Assembly (NCBI RefSeq): GCF_030125375.1 | Contig: NZ_JASJUU010000001.1 | Span: 62,001-126,000, forward strand | From: Pseudoalteromonas umbrosa | GTDB taxonomy: Bacteria > Pseudomonadota > Gammaproteobacteria > Enterobacterales > Alteromonadaceae | Direction of reading: 5' to 3' | Length of the DNA: 64,000 nucleotides | In this document: positions 7,439 through 17,273 of the stretch, one piece after another | Numbering within the stretch: position 1 is the first letter of the stretch | How the letters are laid out: every line of letters begins with the position of its first letter | Program-made: the position numbers and the translations under genes | The notes under the pieces: model-generated | Databases searched by the model: none | What the model was told of the DNA's origin: nothing | Seen by the model: only the letters and a program-made list of their open reading frames with translations

Positions 7439-9673
7439 ATGGCTAATGTTTCGCTAGATGTAGGTATTAATAACTCAGTTTCACCGCAACATCGACAAGC
7501 TGAAGATAGAGATGCTGATCAGAGGTTTATGACTGTATTGGCACAAGCGAGTGAGCAAGAGGAAGCGAAAAAAGCTGCATTGGAGTCAGAAGATAATATA
7601 AACTCCCAGCGTGATCAGGTTACGGTAAATGATCAAGGAGAGGGAGATGACAGTATTAGGGTACAATCCAGACCTGATATACCATTAAAGTTGGATGACT
7701 CAAATCTGCCAAAGAAAAAGTCAGGTCCTGATGTGGCTCTACATGTTGATAAATCAGATGATGATATAACACATGTAAATACGACCAATCCTGACACCCT
7801 GTTGTCTCAAATTACCGCATCAAATAACCAAAAAACAAATGTTGAGCATCACTTGGCGTCAGTACCTAAAGCGATCCGAGATCATGTTGGACAGGTGGAA
7901 GTGATTGCTGATGATATTGTGATTACAGAAGGAAAAAAAGGGCCCATTGACTTGATTGGTCCAATCGTATCGCAAGGTGACAAATCGACTGACTCCAAGC
8001 AGGCATTGCTGCAAACCGACCAATCTAAGAGCGACATTGCTCAAACAAAACTTCGTACAGATAGCGAAGTATTTAAAGGTGTTGAAACTGGGCCTCGTGT
8101 TTCTGAAGGGCCTGTCGATGATCCCAAGCAAATAATAGATAGTGGAAAAAATGCGGCGCAGGGAGTCCAAAATAAACTTCGCACTGATAAAGAACTATTT
8201 AATGGAGAGATAAAGTCTCGAGAGTGGTTTTTGCATGACAAAAAGCCAGCGGTTGAAGCGAGTGAACTAAAATCACACGATGATACTAGCGTTAGTGAGA
8301 TAAGCTATAAAGGGATAAAAACACAAGACTTAGATGCAAAAGCTCAGGGTGTTGATAAAAAAATAAATGCAGAAATCAAAGCACCGCAACAGTCTACAGA
8401 TGTCAAAGTGATGGATGATAATGGTGAAAAGCAAATTCAAAACTCGTCCAATTCAGAAGTTTCCACATTGGCTACACAAATCAAAAGCGCTATAGCTCAG
8501 GGCAAAGAAACTGTTCAGGCTAGTGGAGCGATTCAATCAGAAATAGTGTCGGCTCAAACCAAAAGTGATAAAGCATTATTCGATAATCAGGCACCCATAG
8601 TTAGTTCAAAAGAGTCGACTGATAAAGCGCTCTCAGAGCTAAAAGCCTTGGTTGACCAATTATCACCACAAGAAAAAAAGCAGCTGGAAGCCGCTTTAAA
8701 TGAAAAATTGAATAGCAATAAGCCGGTTGAGCCACAAGTTAAGCGCCTTGAAAGTGCTTTATATTCTATGGTGTCAGATAAGCCTGATGAAGGGAGTGCG
8801 CCACGTAAGGAAAATAATGTTGTAAGCACTGCAGGATCAGACGATGGCAAGCAGAAATTAAACAGTGTGATAAGTGATTTAAAAGCCAGCCAAGAGGCTA
8901 AACCAGAATTAAGCTATAACTCGACGAAAGTAAGCGCTTCGAAAGAGCAAATTTCCACTGAGCCTAACAAGCAAAATGTAGAAATAGCAGTTAGCGAAGA
9001 GGGTGCAGAATTCACCGCAGATTCTGAGCAAGAGCAAACACAAAATAATGGCAGCCAGCAGCGACATGCAGCAAATACTAATGTCGACAATATTTTTAAA
9101 GCGATACGTAGTTTAGGTACTGAGCAAATTCAGAGTAAAGAAGAGTTTGAGCAAGTGATCCATCAGGTAGAGCAATCGCGCCAAAATCAGCAGATCGTTC
9201 AACAGCAAAGTGCCGCTCAGGTGAAAGTGCCTCAAGAGCAAGGGCTCATGCAAACACTTAATCTTGCAAGAAATGATGCAGCAAAAATGATGCAGGAAAA
9301 AGTAAATATGATGATTAATTTAAACAATCAAGAAGCAGAAATAAGATTAGACCCTGCTGAACTTGGTAGTATGCAAATTCGTATTCGTTCCGATGCAGAG
9401 CAGGCGCAGATAAACTTTGTCGTACAAAATCAGCAAGCAAAAGAATTACTTGAAGAGTCAATGCCAAAACTAAAAGAGATGCTAGAGGAACAAGGGATCC
9501 AATTAGGTGACAGCAGCATTGAACAGCACTCAGAAGGTAACAGTGGCGATGAAGATAATGAGCATAATGCTCAAGGAAAACTTGCTAATGAGAGCAGCGA
9601 GGCGCAAAATAATAAAGAACAATCAGTGACTAGCAGAAAACAAAGTGATTCGGCGATAGATTACTATGCTTAA
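7439..9673 (+). CDS. fliK: flagellar hook-length control protein FliK
   Basis: FliK is a secreted ruler that measures the hook and switches FlhB export specificity. At 744 residues it is much longer than enterobacterial FliK (about 400). Residues 1 to about 600 are a hydrophilic, low-complexity region rich in K, D, S and Q with internal near-repeats (KLRTDSEVFKG at 204-214, KLRTDKELFNG at 246-256, a related segment at 372-383). The conserved Flg_hook domain is near 620-700 (MMINLNNQEAEIRLDPAELG, then QQAKELLEESMPKLKEMLEE). The ATG follows AAGGTGAG. It is first in its operon behind a sigma-54 site. Confidence 0.92.
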   Translation: MANVSLDVGINNSVSPQHRQAEDRDADQRFMTVLAQASEQEEAKKAALESEDNINSQRDQVTVNDQGEGDDSIRVQSRPDIPLKLDDSNLPKKKSGPDVALHVDKSDDDITHVNTTNPDTLLSQITASNNQKTNVEHHLASVPKAIRDHVGQVEVIADDIVITEGKKGPIDLIGPIVSQGDKSTDSKQALLQTDQSKSDIAQTKLRTDSEVFKGVETGPRVSEGPVDDPKQIIDSGKNAAQGVQNKLRTDKELFNGEIKSREWFLHDKKPAVEASELKSHDDTSVSEISYKGIKTQDLDAKAQGVDKKINAEIKAPQQSTDVKVMDDNGEKQIQNSSNSEVSTLATQIKSAIAQGKETVQASGAIQSEIVSAQTKSDKALFDNQAPIVSSKESTDKALSELKALVDQLSPQEKKQLEAALNEKLNSNKPVEPQVKRLESALYSMVSDKPDEGSAPRKENNVVSTAGSDDGKQKLNSVISDLKASQEAKPELSYNSTKVSASKEQISTEPNKQNVEIAVSEEGAEFTADSEQEQTQNNGSQQRHAANTNVDNIFKAIRSLGTEQIQSKEEFEQVIHQVEQSRQNQQIVQQQSAAQVKVPQEQGLMQTLNLARNDAAKMMQEKVNMMINLNNQEAEIRLDPAELGSMQIRIRSDAEQAQINFVVQNQQAKELLEESMPKLKEMLEEQGIQLGDSSIEQHSEGNSGDEDNEHNAQGKLANESSEAQNNKEQSVTSRKQSDSAIDYYA

Positions 9674-9719
9674 CAACTGCTATCATTAAAAAAGATTATT
9701 TAGTTATAGAAGCGCACAT

Positions 9720-10244
9720 ATGGCAGAAGAGACCGATTTAGAAATAGAAGAAGCAGGTGGTTCTAAAAAGAAACTCATCATTATCATCGCTGCAGTTGTG
9801 GTGATTTTGGGTGGTGTTGCAGGTTTCTTTTTAATGTCTGGTGGAGAAGAAGAAGAAGCTTCATTAGCAGAAGAGTCAACAGCGGTGCAAGAAGATTTGA
9901 GCGAGCAAAACGCGGCTGAGATGGGCAGTGCCTTGTATGTTGCTATGCCAAGACCTTTTGTCTTTAACGTGCCTGGTGCGAGCAGAGACCGGATCGTGCA
10001 AATTAAAGTACAATTATTAGTACGTGGAGATGTAAACGAGGAAGTTGCTAAAAAGCACATACCGTTAATTGAAGGCACTTTGCTAGGTGTGTTCTCTACA
10101 ACTACCGCTGATGAATTAAGCACAAGTGCAGGAAAAGAAACACTGCGTTTATCTGCACTGGACAAAGTTCAAGCTGCAATGGAAGGCGTCGAAGGCAGCA
10201 AGGTCATTGAACGTGTGCTGTTTACTGGTTTTGTAATGCAGTAG
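9720..10244 (+). CDS. fliL: flagellar basal body-associated protein FliL
   Basis: FliL is a single-pass inner-membrane protein surrounding the stator and supporting motor torque. The 174-residue product has a short cytoplasmic acidic N-terminus and a membrane segment at about 17-40 (KKKLIIIIAAVVVILGGVAG). An acidic Glu-rich linker follows, then the periplasmic FliL domain beginning near YVAMPRPFVFNVP. It lies 46 bp after fliK and 9 bp before fliM. Confidence 0.94.
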   Translation: MAEETDLEIEEAGGSKKKLIIIIAAVVVILGGVAGFFLMSGGEEEEASLAEESTAVQEDLSEQNAAEMGSALYVAMPRPFVFNVPGASRDRIVQIKVQLLVRGDVNEEVAKKHIPLIEGTLLGVFSTTTADELSTSAGKETLRLSALDKVQAAMEGVEGSKVIERVLFTGFVMQ

Positions 10245-10253
10245 GACGAGATT

Positions 10254-11348
10254 GTGAGCGACTTATTATCACAAGACGAAATCGATGCGCTACTCCATGG
10301 TGTTGATGAAGTTGAAGAAGATGAAGTATCCACAGGAGAAGATGGTGAGGACGCTAATGCCTTGCAATATGACTTTTCCTCACAAGACCGAATCGTTCGG
10401 GGTCGAATGCCGACCCTTGAGATTGTTAATGAGCGATTTGCGCGACACATGCGGATCAGCTTATTTAACATGATGAGGCGCACTGCTGAAGTATCTATCA
10501 ACGGTGTTCAAATGCTCAAATTTGGTGAATATATCCACACCTTGTTTGTTCCTACCAGTTTAAACATGGTGAGATTCCGTCCTTTGAAAGGCACCGGTTT
10601 GATCACCATGGAAGCGCGGTTAGTATTTATTTTAGTTGATAACTTTTTTGGTGGTGATGGTCGTTACCATGCCAAAATTGAAGGCCGTGAATTCACACCA
10701 ACAGAGCGACGTATTGTTCAAATGCTGCTCAAGATCATCTTTGAGGATTATAAAGAGGCTTGGGCACCAGTCATGGATGTTTCCTTTGAGTATTTAGATT
10801 CTGAAGTTAACCCTGCTATGGCGAATATTGTGTCACCAACTGAGGTTGTTGTGATCAGTTCTTTTCATATTGAGTTAGACGGTGGTGGTGGAGATTTTCA
10901 TATATCATTACCATATTCTATGCTGGAGCCGATCCGAGAGCTACTTGACGCAGGTGTCCAATCAGATACAGAAGATACAGACCTGCGTTGGAGTAAAGCA
11001 CTGCGTGATGAAATAATGGATGTTGAAGTTGAGATGTCGACGCAGTTATTAGAAGTCGACTTGTCGCTGCAGCAAATTATGGAGCTGAAAGCTGGTGATA
11101 TAATACCGGTTGAAATGCCTGAACACATAACTGTTTTTGTGGAAGAGCTACCAACTTTTAGGGCTAAAATGGGCCGCTCTAGAGACAACGTTGCTTTACA
11201 GATAAGTGAAAAAATTAAACGCCCTGAATCTGTGAAATCCGAGCTGCATGTCTTTACTAAAGGTGGTAAAAAGCTCGATTCTGATGCAGAGTTAGCGGAA
11301 TTAGAAGAAGATCTGCACCTGTCTGAAGGTGTTGACCTTGACTGGTGA
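10254..11348 (+). CDS. fliM: flagellar motor switch protein FliM
   Basis: FliM is the C-ring protein that receives phospho-CheY. The 364-residue protein begins with the conserved CheY-binding peptide MSDLLSQDEIDALLHGVD. An acidic linker follows, then the CheC-like middle domain (GRMPTLEIVNERFARHMRIS ...) and the C-terminal SpoA domain that pairs with FliN (VEVEMSTQLLEVDLSLQQIM). It starts with GTG at 10254 behind AGGACGAG. The N-terminal peptide resembles the CheZ C-terminus and three repeats in CheA from the same cluster. Confidence 0.96.
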   Translation: MSDLLSQDEIDALLHGVDEVEEDEVSTGEDGEDANALQYDFSSQDRIVRGRMPTLEIVNERFARHMRISLFNMMRRTAEVSINGVQMLKFGEYIHTLFVPTSLNMVRFRPLKGTGLITMEARLVFILVDNFFGGDGRYHAKIEGREFTPTERRIVQMLLKIIFEDYKEAWAPVMDVSFEYLDSEVNPAMANIVSPTEVVVISSFHIELDGGGGDFHISLPYSMLEPIRELLDAGVQSDTEDTDLRWSKALRDEIMDVEVEMSTQLLEVDLSLQQIMELKAGDIIPVEMPEHITVFVEELPTFRAKMGRSRDNVALQISEKIKRPESVKSELHVFTKGGKKLDSDAELAELEEDLHLSEGVDLDW

Positions 11349-11373
11349 TCAAGTTTTTTAAGGTAGTAAGTGC

Positions 11374-11769
11374 ATGAGTGATGATCAAGATACAATGGAT
11401 GAATGGGCGGCAGCGCTTGCAGAAGCAGAAGATGCCGATCAAGGCAGCGCAGAGGTTGCTGAATTAGAAGAGCTTGAAGAGAGTAATGCCAATCTCAGTG
11501 CTGATGAAAAGAGAAAATTAGATACGATATTAGACATTCCAGTGACTATCTCAATGGAAGTCGGTCGTTCTAAGATAAACATTCGTAATTTATTACAGCT
11601 AAACCAAGGCTCCGTTGTTGAGCTAGATAGAGTTGCAGGTGAACCATTGGATGTATTGGTAAATGGAACTTTGATCGCACACGGAGAAGTGGTGGTTGTA
11701 AACGATAAGTTTGGTATCAGATTAACGGATGTAATTAGCCAAGTAGAGCGAATTAAAAAGCTTAGGTAA
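11374..11769 (+). CDS. fliN: flagellar motor switch protein FliN
   Basis: FliN forms the base of the C-ring and docks FliH-FliI. The 131-residue product has an acidic N-terminal extension with a DEWAAALAEAE segment. The SpoA domain covers about 45-131 (ILDIPVTISMEVGRSKINIR, then LNQGSVVELDRVAGEPLDVL). It is 25 bp after fliM, its structural partner. Confidence 0.95.
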   Translation: MSDDQDTMDEWAAALAEAEDADQGSAEVAELEELEESNANLSADEKRKLDTILDIPVTISMEVGRSKINIRNLLQLNQGSVVELDRVAGEPLDVLVNGTLIAHGEVVVVNDKFGIRLTDVISQVERIKKLR

Positions 11770-11780
11770 GCACGTTAAAG

Positions 11781-12152
11781 ATGACTTGGATATTGTTTAC
11801 GAATGTGGCTGCAACGCAGCAGCCTCAAGGGCCGAGTTTAGAAATAGTCACAGTGATTTTGTCACTGGTGTCTATCATTGCTTTGATCGTAGGGTTAGCA
11901 TGGTTAGTGAAACGAGTTAACCCTAACGTTGGAAACAATCAAGATTTTAAAGTTATACGAAGTCTGCCCTTGGGTACACGTGAAAGACTGTTAGTGATTG
12001 AAATTGATGATAAGCAGCACTTGCTTGGTGTAACCCCTCAAAATATCAACTACTTAACCGAATTAGAAACCCCTTTAAGTGAAACTCAAACGGCACCTTT
12101 TGTAAAAGAACTGAGTCGTTTTATGAATCAACCCACAACAAAAACAAAGTGA
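11781..12152 (+). CDS. fliO: flagellar biosynthetic protein FliO
   Basis: FliO helps assemble the FliP ring of the export gate. The 123-residue product has a short periplasmic N-terminus, one membrane segment at about 21-44 ([20 protein letters not shown]) and a small cytoplasmic domain with the [16 protein letters not shown] motif typical of FliO. Its TGA stop overlaps an in-frame GTG of fliP. Confidence 0.9.
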   Translation: MTWILFTNVAATQQPQGPSLEIVTVILSLVSIIALIVGLAWLVKRVNPNVGNNQDFKVIRSLPLGTRERLLVIEIDDKQHLLGVTPQNINYLTELETPLSETQTAPFVKELSRFMNQPTTKTK

Positions 12153-12157
12153 GTATC

Positions 12158-12901
12158 ATGCTTCGATTCCTAATCCTGTGTGGATTAATTATCTTCTTTC
12201 CTCAGGTAAGCGCTAATGATGGTATTGAAGCGCTGAGTGTGACTACAAACCCTGATGGTTCACAAGAATACTCTGTGACACTTCAAGTGTTAGCCATCAT
12301 GACTGCTTTCAGCTTTATTCCTGCAGCGTTGATCATGATGACCTCGTTTACGCGGATCATTGTTGTACTGGCAATATTACGTCAAGCGATTGGCTTGCAG
12401 CAGTCACCCTCTAATCAAATCTTAGTCGGTATGTCATTATTTTTGACTTTTTTTATTATGGCGCCCATTTTTAGTAAAATCTATGATGAAGCTGTGCAGC
12501 CTTATATCAATGAAGAAATGACATCAGTGCAAGCACTCAATGCGGCTAAAGAGCCTATGAAAGCTTTTATGCTATCTCAGACTCGGATAAAAGATTTAGA
12601 AACCTTTGCGAAAATTGCAGGGTATGACAAATTAGATAGCCCTGAGGATACACCGTTTGTCGTTATAATCCCTGCATTTGTGACCAGTGAACTACAAACA
12701 GCTTTCATTATTGGATTTATGTTTTTTATTCCATTTTTGATAGTGGATTTGGTGGTTGCAAGTGTACTTATGGCGATGGGTATGATGATGCTATCCCCAA
12801 TGATTGTTTCATTGCCTTTTAAAATTATGCTGTTTGTTTTGGTGGATGGGTGGTCACTGGTAATGGGTACGTTAGCACGAAGTTTTGGCTTAGGAGTGTG
12901 A
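12158..12901 (+). CDS. fliP: flagellar type III export gate protein FliP
   Basis: FliP forms the pentameric core of the FliPQR export channel in the basal body. The product is about 247 residues with an N-terminal signal peptide ([19 protein letters not shown]). A first hydrophobic pair carries the FliP signature [20 protein letters not shown], and further membrane segments lie at the C-terminus ([20 protein letters not shown]). I prefer the ATG at 12158. An in-frame GTG at 12149, overlapping the fliO stop, would add three residues. Neither has a strong ribosome-binding site. Confidence 0.94.
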   Translation: MLRFLILCGLIIFFPQVSANDGIEALSVTTNPDGSQEYSVTLQVLAIMTAFSFIPAALIMMTSFTRIIVVLAILRQAIGLQQSPSNQILVGMSLFLTFFIMAPIFSKIYDEAVQPYINEEMTSVQALNAAKEPMKAFMLSQTRIKDLETFAKIAGYDKLDSPEDTPFVVIIPAFVTSELQTAFIIGFMFFIPFLIVDLVVASVLMAMGMMMLSPMIVSLPFKIMLFVLVDGWSLVMGTLARSFGLGV

Positions 12902-12902
12902 G

Positions 12903-13172
12903 ATGGAACCAGAAGTATTTGTAGATATATTAAGTGATTCCTTGTTTGTGGTGATCAAATTAGTTTCTGCAATTGTAATTCCTGGTCTATTGGTTGGCTT
13001 GGTGGTATCCGTGTTTCAAGCTGCAACGTCTATTAATGAACAAACTTTAAGCTTTTTACCAAAGTTAATTATTACACTGGTTGCCTTGATTGCAGGTGGT
13101 CATTGGATGACGCAAGAGTTAATGGACTTTTTTAAATTGATGGTGATGCGGATCCCTGAAATAGCAGGTTGA
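12903..13172 (+). CDS. fliQ: flagellar export gate protein FliQ
   Basis: FliQ is the small two-helix component of the FliPQR gate. The 89-residue product has two membrane segments, at about 13-37 and 50-75, with the conserved FQAATSINEQTLSFLPKL loop between. It is one base downstream of the fliP stop and one base upstream of fliR. Confidence 0.95.
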   Translation: MEPEVFVDILSDSLFVVIKLVSAIVIPGLLVGLVVSVFQAATSINEQTLSFLPKLIITLVALIAGGHWMTQELMDFFKLMVMRIPEIAG

Positions 13173-13173
13173 T

Positions 13174-13953
13174 ATGGAATTTTTATTTTCCGATATAATG
13201 CAGGGGTTAAGTGACTATTTAATTCCTTTTATCCGCATTAGTTCTATGATTATGGTCATGGCTGGTTTTGGTGCACAGAGCGTTTCTAAACGTATCAAGA
13301 TATGCCTTTCCATGGTAGTGACTTTAGCCGTAGCACCCGCAATACCACAGTCACAATTTACCGATTTATTTTCATTCCAGATGATACTGGTTGTCATACA
13401 AGAGATGATAATTGGTGTTGCGATTGGTTTTGCATCTTTATTACTGCTCAATACTTTTATTCTTGCAGGCCAAATACTCGCTATGCAAACGGGTTTGGGT
13501 TTTGCGTCGGTTGTTGATCCTTCCAATGGACTAAGTGTACCAGCAGTGGGTCAGTTTTATTTGATTTTGGCAACTTTATTATTTTTTGTTTTTAATGGTC
13601 ATTTGATGATGATTCAAATGATAGTGTTTAGTTTTCAATCTTGGCCTATTGGGCAAGACTGGTGGCATGTTGATAATTACTATGATATTGCAACTTGGGG
13701 TTCTTGGTTATTTGCTACCGCTTTGTCTCTTTCATTAGCACCGCTAACAGCCATGCTGGTGATTAACCTGGCCTTTGGTATTATGACGCGCGCAGCACCT
13801 CAAATGAATATTTTCTCAGTAGGTTTCGCATTTACGTTAGTTGCTGGGTTAATGATTATCTGGGCTACATTAGGTAACTTTACAATGCAGTATGAGTTTC
13901 AGTGGCTTAAAATGACTGAGTTAATGTGTAATCTTATTGGTTGTACCGTTTAG
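13174..13953 (+). CDS. fliR: flagellar export gate protein FliR
   Basis: FliR is the single-copy subunit of the export gate. The 259-residue protein is almost wholly hydrophobic with about six membrane segments. It contains the family motif GFASVVDPSNGLSVPAVGQF and LAFGIMTRAAPQMNIFSVGF. It is adjacent to fliQ and 9 bp before flhB, its functional partner. Confidence 0.95.
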   Translation: MEFLFSDIMQGLSDYLIPFIRISSMIMVMAGFGAQSVSKRIKICLSMVVTLAVAPAIPQSQFTDLFSFQMILVVIQEMIIGVAIGFASLLLLNTFILAGQILAMQTGLGFASVVDPSNGLSVPAVGQFYLILATLLFFVFNGHLMMIQMIVFSFQSWPIGQDWWHVDNYYDIATWGSWLFATALSLSLAPLTAMLVINLAFGIMTRAAPQMNIFSVGFAFTLVAGLMIIWATLGNFTMQYEFQWLKMTELMCNLIGCTV

Positions 13954-13962
13954 GAGACTAAG

Positions 13963-15093
13963 ATGGCTGAAGATTCGGGTCAAGAACGCACCGAGGAACC
14001 GACCGCCAAAAAAATAAGTGATGCTAGAAAAAAAGGACAGGTGGCACGTTCAAAAGAGTTAGGAACGACGTTTGTGCTTATTTTCTCTGCTGTCGCATTA
14101 ATTCTATACGGAGCTGATATTGCAAAGGGCCTCTACAACATTATGGGCCGAATGCTGACACTCAATCGCAATGAAACTTATGATACAACAAAAATGTTCT
14201 CTGTTTGGGGGGATGCATTTTCAGAGTTATTCTTTCCAATGTCTATGTTTGTACTGATTATCACGGTCGCTGGTATTATAGGCAACACCTTGTTAGGAGG
14301 TTTTAATTTTAGTTGGCAAGCAGCAGCACCAAAAGCCAGTAAAATGTCACCTTTCAAGGGAATAAAACGTATGTTTGGCCCTCAAGCTGCAATAGAACTG
14401 CTTAAATCTGTTTTAAAGTTTGTTTTGGTGGCAGGTTTTGCAATCTTGTTTATAAAGTGGTTATTTTACGACATCTTGCATTTAAGTATCGAATCGGTAC
14501 CAGGTAGTGTTATACATTCATTGGAAATACTCGCATGGCTTTTCTTGGCTTTGAGTTGCACAATGATTATTATTTCTGCAATTGATGCGCCCTATCAAAG
14601 CCATACTCATCACAAGCAGCTGAAAATGACTCTTCAAGAAGTAAAAGATGAGTACAAAAACTCAGAGGGTGATCCGCAGATTAAAGCTAGGATCAGAAGA
14701 ACACAACGAGAAATGTCTCAACGTCGGATGATGCAAGACGTGCCTGACGCTGATGTTGTCGTAACAAACCCTACCCACTACTCAGTGGCCTTGAAATATG
14801 ATACAGAAAAAGCTGGAGCGCCAATAGTTATTGCAAAAGGGGTCGATGAGCTTGCTATGCAAATACGTAAGGTGGCGATTGGTAACGAAGTGCCAATTGT
14901 TGAGTCGCCGGTGTTAACTCGTTCTTTGTATCATACAACTGAAGTAGGTGACCAGATACCCGATCAGCTATTCACTGCTGTTGCACAAGTGCTTGCTTAT
15001 GTTTTCCAATTGAAAAAGTTCAATAAAGGGCGAGGCAGAAGGCCTAATGCTTTAAGTAAAGATTTACCTATTCCTGACAACCTCAAACATTAA
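13963..15093 (+). CDS. flhB: flagellar export switch protein FlhB
   Basis: FlhB controls the change from rod/hook to filament export. The 376-residue protein starts with the family motif QERTEEPTAKKISDARKKGQ. It has four membrane segments and a cytoplasmic domain with the self-cleaving NPTH site at 269-272. The C-terminal domain, up to about residue 355, is the part mimicked by the orphan FlhB-C protein at 29161-29457. It follows fliR closely and ends this operon before the flhA promoter. Confidence 0.96.
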   Translation: MAEDSGQERTEEPTAKKISDARKKGQVARSKELGTTFVLIFSAVALILYGADIAKGLYNIMGRMLTLNRNETYDTTKMFSVWGDAFSELFFPMSMFVLIITVAGIIGNTLLGGFNFSWQAAAPKASKMSPFKGIKRMFGPQAAIELLKSVLKFVLVAGFAILFIKWLFYDILHLSIESVPGSVIHSLEILAWLFLALSCTMIIISAIDAPYQSHTHHKQLKMTLQEVKDEYKNSEGDPQIKARIRRTQREMSQRRMMQDVPDADVVVTNPTHYSVALKYDTEKAGAPIVIAKGVDELAMQIRKVAIGNEVPIVESPVLTRSLYHTTEVGDQIPDQLFTAVAQVLAYVFQLKKFNKGRGRRPNALSKDLPIPDNLKH

Positions 15094-15096
15094 TAG

Positions 15097-15114
15097 TTGG
15101 AACGAAGCTTGCTT
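15097..15114 (+). promoter_or_regulatory. sigma-54 promoter for flhA
   Basis: TTGGAACGAAGCTTGCTT differs from YTGGCACG-N4-TTGCW at only one core position. GG is at 15099-15100 and GC at 15111-15112, 10 bases apart. Transcription would start near 15124, 28 bases before the flhA ATG. It likely drives flhA-flhF-flhG-fliA and possibly the che genes. Confidence 0.85.
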
Positions 15115-15151
15115 TAACTTACCTGCGTCAATAAATTGAAGTTGATAAGTT

Positions 15152-17251
15152 ATGGATTTTAAAGCGGTTCTACAACAAATAAATCGAGACAAAAAAGACT
15201 ATGCAAAGGGGGTTGGTACACCTTTGCTGGTTCTTGCTGCGTTAGGTATGGTCATTTTGCCCATGCCGCCGTTTTTATTAGATATCTTATTTTCATTTAA
15301 TATTGCACTGGCACTGGTTGTACTCTTGGTGACGGTATATACCATGAAGCCACTTGAGTTTGGTATGTTCCCCGCAGTTCTTTTGATTGCGACAATTATG
15401 AGACTAGCATTGAATGTTGCCAGTACTCGGGTTGTACTGCTTGAAGGTCATAATGGTGGCGATGCTGCGGGTAAAGTTATTGAAGCTTTTGGTTCTGTAG
15501 TTATCGGCGGTAACTATGCTGTTGGTCTAGTTGTATTCCTTATTCTTATCATCATTAACTTCGTAGTAATCACCAAAGGTGCAGGCCGTATTTCAGAGGT
15601 TTCCGCACGTTTCACCTTAGATGCTATGCCCGGTAAACAAATGGCCATCGATGCAGATTTAAATGCTGGTTTTATTTCTGCTGAAGAAGCGCGAACTCGT
15701 CGCGATGAAGTGACCAGAGAAGCTGATTTCTATGGTTCGATGGACGGTGCCAGTAAATTCGTTAAAGGTGACGCTATTGCGGGCATTGTCATTCTAGCGA
15801 TCAATATAATCGGTGGCCTGTTTGTTGGTATGGTACAACATGACCTAACGTTTTCGCGTGCTATGGAAGTATATACACTGTTGACAATCGGTGATGGCCT
15901 AGTCGCGCAATTACCATCGTTATTGTTGTCGATCGGGACGGCGATTGTTGTTACACGTCAAAATGAATCCCATAACATGGGTGAACAGGTTACTCAGCAA
16001 TTAGGTAACGAGAAATCACTCTCAATAGCTGCCGGAATCTTAATTGTTATGGGTCTAGTTCCCGGTATGCCGCACGTCGCGTTTCTGGGTTTAGGGTCGC
16101 TGATTGGTGGTCTCGCATATTATTCAAAACAGCATAAAGCGAAAGTAGCTGCCGAGGAGGCAGATCAAGAAGCAAAAGGCACTCAGGTTGCAAACAAGCA
16201 GCAAGACCAAAAAGAGCTTGGGTGGGATGACGTCCAGCCTGTTGATGTAATCGGCTTAGAAGTTGGCTATCGACTGATCCCGCTTGTTGATCAAGCTCAA
16301 GGTGGTGAGTTATTGAGTCGTATTAAAGGGGTGCGTAAAAAGCTATCACAAGAGCTTGGTTTTCTTGTCCCTCCGGTTCATATTCGCGATAACCTAGAAT
16401 TAGACCCTAATGCATATAAAATCACGTTAATGGGTGTAGGCTCTGGCGACGGTGAGCTAAAGCATGGTGATGAGCTTGCAATTAATCCAGGACAAGTGTT
16501 TGGGCCTATTCAAGGCGTTGCTACAAAAGATCCTGCTTTTGGATTAGATGCCGTTTGGATCAAACCGGACCAAAAAGATGAAGCACACTCTTTAGGTTAC
16601 ACTGTTGTAGATGCCGCGACAGTTGTTGCGACGCACATTAGTCAATTGCTAACAAACAATGCGTCATTATTGCTCGGCCATGAAGAAGTACAAAATTTAT
16701 TGGATATGTTAGCGAAAAGCCACCCTCGTTTAGTTGAAGGGCTAGTACCTGACATTTTACCTTTAACAACCATCGTGAAAGTACTGCAAAATTTATTAAA
16801 CGAAGGCGTTGCAATTCGAGATATGAGATCAATTGTACAAACTCTTGTTGAGTATGGACCAAGAAGCCAAGACCCAGATGTACTAACGGCTGCAGTGCGT
16901 ATATCACTGAGAAGATTAATCGTTCAAGACGCTGTTGGAAGTGCAGATGAGATACCTGTCATAACATTGGCGCCTGAGTTGGAACAGATGTTGCATCAGT
17001 CACTTCAGAACGCAGGTGATGAGGGGGCAGGCATAGAGCCAGGTCTTGCAGAGCGACTTCAAGGTTCATTGAGAGAAGCGCATCAAACGCAGGAAATGTT
17101 AGGCGAGCCGTCCATCTTGTTAACCTCAGGTATGTTAAGAAGTGTTTTATCTAGATTTGTTAAACATACTATCCCTGGTTTAAGAGTTATGTCTTATCAG
17201 GAAGTACCAGATGAAAGACAAATCAAGATCATTAGCTCTGTTGGGCAATAA
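15152..17251 (+). CDS. flhA: flagellar export gate protein FlhA
   Basis: FlhA is the large membrane component of the export apparatus, forming a nonameric ring with a cytoplasmic substrate-docking domain. The 699-residue protein has about eight membrane segments in the first 330 residues and the FHIPEP-family signature (RFTLDAMPGKQMAIDADLNA). The cytoplasmic domain starts near 360 (VIGLEVGYRLIPLVD). Length and motifs are normal. It is preceded by its own sigma-54 promoter and followed after 22 bp by flhF. Confidence 0.97.
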   Translation: MDFKAVLQQINRDKKDYAKGVGTPLLVLAALGMVILPMPPFLLDILFSFNIALALVVLLVTVYTMKPLEFGMFPAVLLIATIMRLALNVASTRVVLLEGHNGGDAAGKVIEAFGSVVIGGNYAVGLVVFLILIIINFVVITKGAGRISEVSARFTLDAMPGKQMAIDADLNAGFISAEEARTRRDEVTREADFYGSMDGASKFVKGDAIAGIVILAINIIGGLFVGMVQHDLTFSRAMEVYTLLTIGDGLVAQLPSLLLSIGTAIVVTRQNESHNMGEQVTQQLGNEKSLSIAAGILIVMGLVPGMPHVAFLGLGSLIGGLAYYSKQHKAKVAAEEADQEAKGTQVANKQQDQKELGWDDVQPVDVIGLEVGYRLIPLVDQAQGGELLSRIKGVRKKLSQELGFLVPPVHIRDNLELDPNAYKITLMGVGSGDGELKHGDELAINPGQVFGPIQGVATKDPAFGLDAVWIKPDQKDEAHSLGYTVVDAATVVATHISQLLTNNASLLLGHEEVQNLLDMLAKSHPRLVEGLVPDILPLTTIVKVLQNLLNEGVAIRDMRSIVQTLVEYGPRSQDPDVLTAAVRISLRRLIVQDAVGSADEIPVITLAPELEQMLHQSLQNAGDEGAGIEPGLAERLQGSLREAHQTQEMLGEPSILLTSGMLRSVLSRFVKHTIPGLRVMSYQEVPDERQIKIISSVGQ

Positions 17252-17273
17252 TAGAGGAACGAGGTGCTGAGTC

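Noticed and set aside
10898..11395. 165-residue minus-strand frame opposite fliM
   Set aside because: It is a Ser/Thr-rich antisense shadow of a conserved gene.
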